From the NCBI GenBank assembly GCA_022925895.1, contig JAKSYS010000222.1, forward strand, positions 1-64,000: DNA of 64,000 nucleotides, in the 5' to 3' direction. Positions 1 to 9,657 of this stretch are shown here, piece by piece (the first letter of the stretch is position 1; every line of letters begins with the position of its first letter). Under the pieces are notes generated by a model. That model did no database searches, had not been told where the DNA came from, and saw nothing but the letters and a program-made list of their open reading frames with translations. Origin of the DNA: Fragilaria crotonensis (lineage: Eukaryota; Bacillariophyta; Fragilariophyceae; Fragilariales; Fragilariaceae). Made by a program: the position numbers and the translations under genes.

Positions 1-76
1 ACCTTCTGCAAGTAACATCCTCAGCATGATTACACCGGAAACCGTCGCCTGTTGCTAGCACGATTACGCCAGATGA

Positions 77-1906
77 ACGTCAATTGATCCTTCATATGCT
101 GCTGAAGGTAACATCGAACAGGTTCGTTCAGAGTTGCTATGCAAGATAAATCATTTACAACACTACTGGCCCAGCATTAATCGCGACCAGATCAAAACCA
201 CCCTCTGCCTGGCATGTGCCTTTGGTCTCGATGATGTTGTTCGCGAGCTATTGAAACATGACACGGTAGACGCGAATCACAGAACCCCATGTGGCAGGAC
301 AGCCCTCTTTGTGGCGGCTCAAGCTGGCCACGTTGAAGTCGTTCGCGAGCTATTGAGGCATGGCAAAGTGGATGTGAACGCCACATGTATTGTTGGACGC
401 ACTGCCTTGATGTGCGCATGTGCTAAGGGCCACACGGAAATTGCTGTTGCCATATTACTGCACAATAACGTTGACGTGAATGCCAAATTTATTGATGGAC
501 GCAATGCCTTTATGTGGGCATGTGCTAAGCGCCACACGGAAATTGCTGTCGCCTTCTTACTGCACGATAAGGTTGATGTGAATGCCAAATATACTGGTGG
601 ACGCACTGCCTTTGTATCGGCATGTGCTAAGGGCCACACGGAAGTTGCTGTCGCCTTATTGCAACACGATAAGGTTGATGTGAATGCCAAATGTGATTAT
701 GGACTAACAGCCTTAATGTCGGCATGCGCAAGCGGTCACATTGATGTTGCTCTTGCCTTATTAACTAATGATAAGGTAAATGTGAATGCCAAATGTAAAG
801 ATGGGCGCACAGCCTTTACATTGGCATGTGGTCAGGGCCACACGGAAATTGCTGTCGCCTTATTGCAACACGATAAGGTTGATCTGAATGCCAAATGTGA
901 TCGTGGATTCACAGCCTTGATGTGGGCATGTCAACAGGGCCACACTGATGTTGCTGTCGCCTTATTGCAACACGATAAGGTTGATGTGAATGCCAAATGT
1001 GATCGTGGACTCACAGCCTTGATGTGGGCATGTGAACAGGGCCACACTGATGTTGCTGTCGCCTTATTGCAACACGATAAGGTTGATGTGAATGCCAAGT
1101 GTGAGCGTGGACTCGATGCCTTGATGTGGGCATGTCGAGCAGGCCGCACTGTCGTCGCTGTCGCCATATTAAAGCACGATGAGGTTGATGTGAATGTCAA
1201 ATCTAAGGAAGGACTCACTGCCTTGATGTGGGCGTGTAAAAACGGAAACACTGATGCTGCTGTCGCCTTATTGAATCACGACAAGGTGGACGTGAATGGC
1301 AAGAATGACAGTGGTTACACGGCCCTTTCGTTGGCAAGTCAAAATGGGCACATACAAATTGTTCGAAATTTCGCCAAACATCCCAAAATCACCAGTTTGG
1401 ACAGCTCCCTTGTCTTGGCGAGTGAATCGGGTCATGTCGAAGTGGTTCGTGAGCTTTTGACGCACGGCGAGCTAAATGTGAATGCGACGTGTGGCAACGG
1501 CCGCACTGCATTGTACATGGCTAGCTACAACGGACACTGGGATGTGGTCCTTGAGCTTCTGAAGCATGAAGTTGTGGATGTGAATGCCACTGGCAAATGC
1601 GGTTACACTGCCCTGATGTGGGCCACGCTTGGAGGCCGTCTGGATGTAGTTCTTGAGATGCTGCAAGATGGCAAGCTGGATGTTGATGCCAGGAATATGG
1701 CAGGGTCGACCGCTCTTGACATTGCTCGCAATTTTAAGATGATTGATGCTCTTGAAATTGCTCGCAATTGTGACATGATTGACGATCTTGAAATTGCTCG
1801 CATGTGTGCGATGATTGATATCATTAGTAGTCTGGAAGGTCGTGTCAAGCGTAAATGTGGTCGCCATTGGGACGGGACTACGACGAAGCGAATAAGGAGA
1901 GTTTGA
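77..1906 (+). CDS. Ankyrin-repeat protein (5' end unresolved)
   Basis: About 14 ankyrin repeats with a regular 33-34 residue period fill almost the whole protein; each has a core like GxTALMWAC..GHTDVAVALLQHDKVDVNAK. The last part (about residues 530-580) repeats a short LEIARNCDMID-like unit and ends in a basic tail (KRIRRV). No signal peptide or membrane segment is visible, so it is probably a cytosolic or nuclear protein-binding scaffold; the partner is unknown. The reading frame is open from position 77 after a stop at 74-76 and already encodes an ankyrin-like start (AAEGNIEQVRSELL), but there is no ATG in that frame. An ATG at 73 lies in another frame, so either a short upstream exon or a one-base error is likely. 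Repeats 2-10 are unusually alike at DNA level, which suggests recent repeat expansion. Convergent with a broken DUF726 piece. Confidence 0.75.
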   Translation, partial: TSIDPSYAAEGNIEQVRSELLCKINHLQHYWPSINRDQIKTTLCLACAFGLDDVVRELLKHDTVDANHRTPCGRTALFVAAQAGHVEVVRELLRHGKVDVNATCIVGRTALMCACAKGHTEIAVAILLHNNVDVNAKFIDGRNAFMWACAKRHTEIAVAFLLHDKVDVNAKYTGGRTAFVSACAKGHTEVAVALLQHDKVDVNAKCDYGLTALMSACASGHIDVALALLTNDKVNVNAKCKDGRTAFTLACGQGHTEIAVALLQHDKVDLNAKCDRGFTALMWACQQGHTDVAVALLQHDKVDVNAKCDRGLTALMWACEQGHTDVAVALLQHDKVDVNAKCERGLDALMWACRAGRTVVAVAILKHDEVDVNVKSKEGLTALMWACKNGNTDAAVALLNHDKVDVNGKNDSGYTALSLASQNGHIQIVRNFAKHPKITSLDSSLVLASESGHVEVVRELLTHGELNVNATCGNGRTALYMASYNGHWDVVLELLKHEVVDVNATGKCGYTALMWATLGGRLDVVLEMLQDGKLDVDARNMAGSTALDIARNFKMIDALEIARNCDMIDDLEIARMCAMIDIISSLEGRVKRKCGRHWDGTTTKRIRRV

Positions 1907-2065
1907 CGTAGCATTCATCTTCTTCAAGAAAGGATTGAAGTCGCTGGGAGGAAGTTGACCGAAACGACCAATCCCGATTTATTTCTCTTGCTTGGCATTT
2001 GAGAATCTTGGCATTGCGTCTTCGGTCGCGTGTATGTATCTAAACAAGTTTTTATTCACTAAACA

Positions 2066-2960
2066 CTCTCCACCGTGCTTGTGCGTCTGACCTTGTTGTG
2101 TCAATGCCCACAATGTCCCTTTTCATGCAAAGTATGCGGGTGCCAAATGTGAGACCTCATAGTTCTCAACGCTCAGGAATTCGAAGAAATCCACAATTTT
2201 TTTACTGACCCCATTCCAAACAACGAATGTTTATCATGTAACTCAACATCAAGTCAGATTTGTTGTGGCGATTGATCAAGCAACCACCCATCAACTCACA
2301 ATAACCGAGATTTATTCCTTAGCAACCATCCACATGGGAATTCCAATCCAAACAAGATTCTCCACACATGCTCGTAGGTTCTTGTTTCGTTTGTCGATCA
2401 TTCGTCGTCGACGAGCTATCCCGTTTGCTTCTTTGTTTGTGTTATACCGGTCGTTTCCTCCTCTTCATCGTCCAGAACAATGGCGTCCTTGGCCTTTGTG
2501 GGACGCTGTTGCTCTTCCCACACGGCTTGATGTCGTATCAATTCCAAAAGATAACTGAATATGACTCGAGCTTCAAAGGAATATCCCACCAACGAAACGG
2601 GCCGATCTTCATCACTCTCGAGCCCGGTGTTTGCCTTTTTGTCGGACCGAAACGAAATCAATTGGGAATGGGGATTGTCCATGACACCACCCGTACATCG
2701 TTGCAGTCGTCAGAACATTGGACGGGAGGGCCATGGACAGCCTACTCCGTACATGTCACCAATGTAGTTGGCCAGCCAATCCCACACCACCATTGGATTC
2801 CCGTTCGCTGTTGTGTCCTCATTCAACATTCCAGCATGGAGGTCTGATTTGTTGTGTTGTTCGCCATCAATCGAATCCGTTCGACCGCGTTGTTGTTGGA
2901 GCTAACGTTCATTGGCGATCTAAAATACGTGCAAAGGCAGTTATGAGATACTTACGCAAA
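2066..2960 (-). pseudogene. Broken 3' part of a DUF726/TMCO4-type gene
   Basis: The minus strand carries the C-terminal half of the same protein encoded whole at 13101-16134. Matching blocks include QLISFRSDK, RPVSLVGYSFEARVIFSYLLE and LIRHQAVWEEQQRPTKAKDA, but they sit in shifted frames with internal stops. The motif GYSFG of the intact gene reads GYSFE here, so the lipase-like GxSxG site is lost. The similarity continues into the noncoding end (both end near an ACTCTCCACC sequence) and stops around 2930-2960, inside the coding region of the intact gene. It lies tail-to-tail with the ankyrin gene, as does the intact copy with its own ankyrin remnant, which marks both as parts of one duplicated block. 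Confidence 0.8.
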
Positions 2961-3146
2961 CATTGATAGCAAAGCCGTAAGAAAGGTAAAGAAATGAACA
3001 CTAAAATGAAAAATATAAAGGATTTCGTTGCTTGACACCCTGCTGAGAGGTTCTGTCGATTCTGTGCGTCATCGTCGTGACGTCATAGATTTGCTCACTT
3101 GGAATACTGCATCGTCATGTCGTGGAGGATTTCACTTGATTTCCGT

Positions 3147-6100
3147 TCACCCAAGATCCATACGAATTCGTCGCATCTTTGGCGTCAACGATGATCTAGA
3201 GATCAGCAGCATAACTGCCACCGCCACGAGGCACGTCAGAAGATGCTGTTCTAAACACCAGAATGCTCCAAATACAACCACACCAGGAATTATGACCATC
3301 GCCATCACAACAGCATTCTGTTGCACCAACCAAGTACCAAATTGCAAAGGACCTGCCACCCAGACCGAATAGCCCTCCTCCGTATATCGCTCCGTGGTAA
3401 CTCCAAATCGGTATGCGAGTCGGTGTGGCGCTTCAAAGGCATGAAGCAACCAATGATGAGTTAATGGGGTGCGCAGATTTTCGCCGAGAAGCAAATACTC
3501 AGATGACGGCTGTAGGCTGACGTAGGATGAGGCCACGATACCATTCACAACAATACTTCCAGAGAGGGTGAAAGGGGCATACACTCCTCGACGGTCGACA
3601 GTTGTGATGCTCCGGATGGTTGTGAGCTCACCATCTGACAGGAGCAGACCGTCGCCCTCCTTGAGAATACCTGCAGGAACAGCGTGGCCTTTGCTGACAA
3701 AGACCATGTGATTAGGTGAGATCTCCAGAGGGCGACCTTGGTTAGTCTCAATCTGCAAATACGTCGACTTGATAGAGTCGTGCCTATGCCCGAACGAATA
3801 AACTGGTTCGTAAGTCCCAGACCCAGTGAGAACCCGATCGCCAACGACAAGGTCTTTCATCAGTATCTTTCCCTTGCTATCGGTCACAACTTCCGATTCC
3901 CCAGAGAAACAAGGCTCCTCCCGCGGTTCTTGTGGTGTTAAACTTGGTTGCTCAGTGGGAACGACACTTTCGCTTGGTTGACCACTTGGAGAAACACTTT
4001 TGCTTGGCTTGAAGCTCTCGCTTGGCTGAGCACTTAGAGAAGGACTAGTACTTGGAGCGAAGGACACTTCGCACGAGGTCCAATCGATGGTGACTTGACG
4101 TCGGCATCGCCATCATATCCAAAAACATAAACCTGATAGGCGTTGCTGGTTTCATCGTTGAATGTTAAAAGCTCGTTTCCGGGTACTGAGGTAGTACTTC
4201 CCGAAAACGTGATCGAGTCACCACGCCATGCAAATGTCTCCGGATCTGAAGGTAAAGATAGAAAATCGTCGCCCGATTTAAGATACAGATCCATATCGAC
4301 ATTGCTAGTGGCTGTGGTAAGCTTTACCTGTACACCTGACAAGCCGGCTCGGACATGACCAACAAAGGATAACTCTCCATCTTGAATTCGTTTCTCGAAG
4401 CTCACAATCCCATCGCAGAATGCGCTTGGTTGAGAACTAGGAGACACACTTGTGCTTGGCGTAAGGCTCTCGCTTGGTTTAGAACTGGGAGACACACTTG
4501 TGCTTGGCGTAAGGCTCTCGCTTGGCGGAGCACTAAGTGAAGGACTTGCACTTGGCTTGAGGCTCTCACTTGGCGGAGCACTAAGAGAAGGACTAGCACT
4601 TGGAGCGAAGGACACTTCGCACGAGGTCCAATCGATGGTGACTTTGACGTCGGCATCGCCATCATATCCAAAAACATAAACCTGATAGGCGTTGCTGGTT
4701 TCATTGTTGAATACTAAAAGCTCGTTTCCGGGTACTGAGGAATTACTTCCCGAAAACGTGATCGAGTCACCACGCCATGTAAATGTCTCCGGATCAGATG
4801 GTAAAGACACAACATAGTCGCCCGATGTAAGATACAGATTCACATCGACGTCGCTGGTGGCTGTGGTCAGCTCTACTTCCACACCTGACAAGCCGGCTCG
4901 AATATGACCAACCAGGATAAAATCTCCATTTTGAATTCGTTTATCGAAGCTCACAATCCCATCGCAGAATGCGCTTGGTTGAGAACTTGGAGACGCACTT
5001 GTGCTTGGCTTAATGCTCTGGCTTGGTTGAGCACTTGGCGGAGAACTTGGCTTTGCACTAGGAGAAACACTCTCGCTCGGTGTAGAACTTGGCGGAGCAC
5101 TAGCACTTGGAGCCGAGCTCAATTGACACCCGGTCCAAGTTATGCTGATTTTGACGTCAGATCCGCCGTCATATCCATAAGCATAAACCTGATAAGCGTT
5201 GATGGTTTCATTGTTGAATATTAAAAACTCGTTTCCGCGTATTGGGGGAAAATTTCCCGAATACGTGATCAAGTCACCATTCCATGCAAATGTCACCGGC
5301 ATGGTGAAAGTAGATAAAGGTAGAATAGCGCCGCTCGATGTAAGATTCAGATCCACATCGACGCCGATAGTGGCTGTGGTCATTATTATCTCCACACCTG
5401 ACAAGCCGGGTCGAATTTCACCAAAGAAGGAATACTCTCCCTTTTCAATTCGTTTCTCAAAGCTACCACTTCCATCGCAGAATGCGCTTGGTTGAGAACT
5501 GGGAGACACACTTGTGCTTGGCTTAAAGCTCTCGCTTGGTTGAGCACTTGGCGGAGAACTTGGCTTCGCACTAGGAGAAAGACTCTCGCTCGGCTTAGCA
5601 CTTGGCACAGCACTAGCACTTGGAGCGGAGGATAATTCACACAAGGCCCAATCGATGGTGACTTTGACGTCGGCTTCGCCGTCATATCCATAAACATAAA
5701 CCTGATAGGCGTTGCTGGTTTCATCGTTGAATGTTAAAAGCTCGTTTCCGGGAACTGAGGTATTACTTCCCGAAAACGTGATCGAGTCACCACGCCACGT
5801 AAATGTCTCCGGATCAGAAGGTAAAGATAGAAAATCACCGCCTGATTTCAGATATAGATCCATATCGACGTCGCTAGCGGCTGTGGTCAGCTGTACCTTC
5901 ACACCTGACAAGCCGGCTCGAATATCACCAACAAGGGATAACTCTCCATTTTGAATTCGTTTCTCAAAGCTCACAATCCCATCGCACAATCCCTTTGGTT
6001 TAGAACTGGGAGACACACTTGTGCTTGGCTTAAGACTCTCGCTTGGTTTAGAACTGGGAGACACACTTGTGCTTGGCGTAAGGCTCTCGCTTGGCGGAGC

Positions 6101-8665
6101 ACTAAGTGAAGGACTTGCACTTGGCTTGAGGCTCTCACTTGGCGGAGCACTAAGAGAAGGACTAGCACTTGGAGTGAAGGCCGCTTCACACAAGGGCCAA
6201 CTGACGGTGACTTTGACGTCGGCATCGCCATCATATCCATAAACATAAACCTGATAGGCGTTGCTGGTTTCATTGTTGAATACTAAAAGCTCGTTTCCGG
6301 GTACTGAGGTATTACTTCCCGAAAACGTGATCGAGTCACCACGCCATGTAAATGTCTCCGGATCAGATGGTAAAGACACAACATAGTCGCCCGATGTAAG
6401 ATACAGATTCACATCGACGTCGCTGGTGGCTGTGGTCAGCTCTACTTCCACACCTGACAAGCCGGGTCGAATATGACCAACCAGGATAAAATCTCCATTT
6501 TGAATTCGTTTCTCGAAGCTACTACTTCCATCGCAGAATGCGCTTGGTTGAGAACTTGGAGACGCACTTGTGCTTGGCTTAATGCTCTGGCTTGGTTGAG
6601 CCGAAGAACTTGGCTTTGCACTAGGCGAAATGCTCTCGCTCGGTGTAGAACTTGGCGTAGCACTAGAACTCGGAGCCGAGCTCGTTTGACACCCGGGCCA
6701 AGTAATGGTGACTGTGACGTCACCTTCATCGTACCATCCATAAACATAAACCTGATAGGTATTGTTGGTTACATCATTGAATATAACGAACTCTTCTCCT
6801 GTGGGGCCACCAAAGTATTCCGGATACACTCCAGAATACGTGATCGAGTCACCATTCCATGTTTTGGTCTGCTCACCGTATCCATCGTATTGTTCACCTC
6901 TAAATACGCCGACTCCAGCTTTAACGACCCAGGTGCCATTCGATCGGAGATTTAGATCAATATCCGCATCCATAGTGCTAGTAGCAGTGGTCATAAGTAT
7001 CTCCACACCTAATAAGCCGGCTCGAATTTCCGCTACCAGGGATAACTGTCTAAGTCCAACTCGTCTATCGAAGCTACCACTTCCATCGCAGAAACTGCTT
7101 GGTTGAGCAGTTGGCGCCGCACTCGGAGCCTTTGTCGGAGAGGCGGTGGGAGAGTCGGTGGGAACCGTCGTGGGAGAGGCAGTGGGAGCCGTCGTGGGAG
7201 AGGCGGTGGGATCCGTAGCGGGAGAGGCAGTGGGAGCCGTCGTGGGAAAGCCTGTGGGCGCCGTCGTGGGAAAGCCTGTGGGAGCCGTCGTGGGAGAGGC
7301 AGTGGGAGAGGCAGTGGGAGAGTCGGTGGGAGAGTCGGTGGGAGAGGCGGTGGGAGAGGCGGTGGGAGAGGCGGTGGGAGAGGCGGTGGGAGAGGCGGTG
7401 GGAGAGTCGGTGGGAGAGTCGGTGGGAGAGGCGGTGGGAGAGGCGGTGGGAGAGGCGGTGGGAGAGGCGGTGGGAGAGGCGGTGGGAGAGGCGGTGGGAG
7501 AGGCGGTGGGAGAGGCGGTGGGAGAGGCGGTGGAGAGGCGGTGGAGAGTCGGTGGGAGAGGCGGTGAGAGGCGGTGGGAGAGGCGGTGGGAGAGGCGGTG
7601 GGAGAGGCGGTGGGAGAGGCGGTGGAGAGAGGCGTGGAGAGGCGGTGGGAGAGTCGGTGGGAGAGGCGGTGGGAGGCGGTGGGAGAGGCGGTGGAGAGGC
7701 GGGGGAGAGGCGGTGGGAGAGGCGGTGGGAGAGGCGGTGGGAGAGTCGGTGGGAGAGTCGGTGGGAGAGGCGGTGGGAGAGTCGGTGGGAGAGGCGGTGG
7801 GAGAGGCGGTGGGAGAGTCGGTGGGAGAGTCGGTGGGAGAGTCGGTGGGAGAGGCGGTGGGAGAGGCGGTGGGAGAGGCGGTGGGAGAGTCGGTGGGAGA
7901 GGCGGTGGGAGAGGCGGTGGGAGAGGCGGTGGGAGAGGCGGTGGGAGAGGCGGTGGGAGAGGCGGTGGGAGCCGTCGTGGGAAAGCCTGTGGGAGCCGTC
8001 GTGGGAGAGGCAGTGGGAGAGCCGGTGGGAGAGTCGGTGGGAACCGTCGTGGGAAAGCCTGTGGGAGCCGTCGTGGGAGAGGCAGTCGGAGAGGCAGTGG
8101 GAGAGGCAGTCGGAGAGGCAGTCGGAGAGGCAGTGAGAGAGGCAGCGGGAGAGGCAGTTGGAGAGGCAGTTGGAGAGGCAGTGGGAGTGGCAGTGGGAGT
8201 GGCAGTTGGAGAGGCAGTGAGAGAGGCAGCGGGAGAGGCAGTGGGAGAGGCAGTTGGAGGGGCAGTGGGAGTGGCAGTTGGAGAGGCAGTGAGAGAGGCA
8301 GCGGGAGAGGCAGTGGGAGAGGCAGTTGGAGGGGCAGTGGGAGAGGCAGTGAGAGAGGCAGTGGGAGAGCCGGTGGGAGAGGCAGTGGGAGAGCCGGTGG
8401 GAGAGCCGGGAGCCTTCGTGGGAGCCTTGGTCGGAGCCTTTGTCGGAGCCTTTGTCGGAGCCTTGGTCGGAGCCTTGGTCGGAGCCTTGGTCGGAGCCTT
8501 GGTCGGAGCCTTGGTCGGAGCCTTGGTCGGAGCCTTTGTCGCAGCCTTTTTCGGAGGCTTGGTAACACGGTTCTGATTTCTCATGAGGCGACGCTCTTGA
8601 GCCATTGACTGGCCAATCGACGAAGCAACAAGGATAACAAGAAGAACGTTAGCGGAGGGGATCAT
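3147..8665 (-). CDS. Secreted mosaic protein with PTxSPT stalk, six repeated Cys-bounded domains and C-terminal Hint (hedgehog-type) domain; one frameshift
   Basis: Starting at 8665, a signal peptide (residues 1-22, cleavage near SMA|Q) is followed by TKAP repeats (about 41-86) and a long PTASPT/PTDSPT stalk (to about 525). Six copies of a 110-130 residue domain follow, each starting FCDGxxSFxKRI and ending Trp-x-x-Cys, with the core VDVDLYL..., GDSITFSG and YQVYVYGYDGDADVKV. This resembles bacterial PPC (pre-peptidase C-terminal) beta-sandwich domains. Linkers are Pro/Ser repeats (PSxSxSPS). The C-terminal part (3147-3920) has a Hint domain: CFSGESEVVT with the splicing Cys, VGDRVLTGSG, and SPNHMVFV as the T/N-x-x-H block, then two hydrophobic segments (about 3190-3310). 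Hint domains self-cleave in hedgehog and intein proteins. The frame breaks near 4092, where a TTT run present in the sister domains is TT, so a sequencing error or recent mutation is likely. Cell-wall or matrix role is inferred. Confidence 0.75.
4080..7096 (-). repeat. Six tandem copies of a Cys-bounded PPC-like domain (about 520-560 bp period)
   Basis: Within the Hint mosaic gene, domain copies lie at about 4092-4420, 4620-4963, 5126-5485, 5640-5988, 6188-6535 and 6690-7096, separated by Pro/Ser linkers. Copies 2-6 share long identical DNA stretches, while the one nearest the stalk (6690-7096) is the most diverged. This points to stepwise internal duplication with recent homogenisation. Confidence 0.85.
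7120..8560 (-). repeat. Low-complexity stalk: TKAP and PTxSPT coding minisatellite
   Basis: An imperfect 6/12-base repeat (GTGGGAGAGGCG-like on the plus strand) fills about 1.3 kb, and an 18-base TTGGTCGGAGCC-like repeat covers 8400-8540. On the minus strand they encode PTASPT and APTK units. Between about 7510 and 7700 several units lack bases, so the minus frame briefly reads HRLSHRLPPPLPP before returning to SPTASPT. The long open frames on the plus strand here are a by-product of the repeat. Confidence 0.9.
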
Positions 8666-8837
8666 GGTTTTGTTATGATCACGAAATCAGTTAGTAATAA
8701 GTGGACCCCTCGAATGTTTCTGCGAAGGGGCGAATTTATAGGTTCGTCCCTTGGACAGTATCGATGTTAGGATTACGACGGCTTGAAGTAATGTTTAGGG
8801 GGGTTCGCTTCATGCGTATGCATTCGAACCATCGCTT

Positions 8838-9046
8838 CATCTTTCTACCGTAGATTCGAATGGGACATCAGGACATCAGACATCAGGATACACCCGTCGG
8901 CTTTCCAAAGCGAGGCACATGTAAAAGCATCCTAAAGAAACGAGAGGTGCGCTTCACGACATTTCTTGCATCGGTTTTAAAATTTGGATGGCTTTAAGTA
9001 TCATATGGTGCACGGTACAGGTTGAGCCAATTCGCTTCATGCGTAT
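8838..9046. repeat. Direct repeat, copy 1 (about 200 bp)
   Basis: The block starting CATCTTTCTACCGTAGATTCG and running through CGTCGGCTTTCCAAAGCGAG to TTCGCTTCATGCGTATC is present again at 9172-9376 with scattered base differences. It carries one copy of the 15-base motif at its right end. Confidence 0.85.
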
Positions 9047-9171
9047 CGTATAATTGTGCGGGTGCTATTTTTTTCTCTTCGAGTTTAATTGTAATGTCGG
9101 ACATCTGGGTTTTGTATTCGACCTTAACATTTTGGGGCAATTCTCTTCCTGCTTGTCTTACGTGCCATCAC

Positions 9172-9376
9172 TGCATCTTTTCTAGATTCGCATGGGACAT
9201 CAGACATCCGGATACTCCCGTCGGCTTTCCAAAGCGAGGCACATGTAAAAGCATCCTAAGGAAAAAAGACGTGCGCTTCACGACATTTCTTGTATCGGTT
9301 TTGGAATTTGGATGGCTTCTACCGGTAGTATCATGTGGTGCAGGGTGCAGGTTGAGCCAATTCGCTTCATGCGTAT
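9172..9376. repeat. Direct repeat, copy 2 (about 200 bp)
   Basis: Second copy of the 8838-9046 block, same orientation, nearer the subtilisin start. The two extra 15-base motifs at 9411 and 9511 follow it, so the motif array grew partly by this duplication and partly on its own. Confidence 0.85.
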
Positions 9377-9657
9377 CAATCCATGTTTCAACTTGTATCG
9401 GTAATCCAATTCGCTTCATGCGTATCAGTATGATTACTACATATTTTTCAACTTGTATCGGTTTCGGAATTGGCATTGCTTCAAGTATCAGGTGGTGCGG
9501 TTCAGCGAAGTCGCTTCATGCGTATCAGTATGTATCTTTCTATAAAGTCATACCTCGCTCATACATGTTGACACCAAGAACTCACAATCGGACTATAACA
9601 ATCTGAAATAGTTGTTGTTTGGATTGTTTGCTTTACTAAGCGTTAATTGAGGACAAG

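Larger units (their letters stand above)
8666..9657. promoter_or_regulatory. Divergent upstream region with five copies of TCGCTTCATGCGTAT
   Basis: This 1-kb gap separates the divergently transcribed Hint mosaic and subtilisin genes. The 15-base word TCGCTTCATGCGTAT occurs at about 8805, 9032, 9362, 9411 and 9511, always in the same orientation, and the first, second, third and fourth copies are preceded by a T (TTCGC...). Related phrases such as CAACTTGTATCGG also recur. The spacing and exactness suggest a transcription factor site or a spreading short repeat. Both neighbours encode secreted proteins, so shared control is plausible but unproven. Confidence 0.5.

Noticed and set aside
7146-8576. 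Long plus-strand open frames opposite the PTxSPT stalk (GEAVGE and GRGGGR repeats)
   Set aside because: They are by-products of a 6/12-base repeat that stays open in several frames. The minus strand has the signal peptide, the start and the conserved downstream domains.
8804-9526. CRISPR-like array from the repeated 15-base motif
   Set aside because: Spacing is irregular, spacers are partly duplicated and the genome is eukaryotic.
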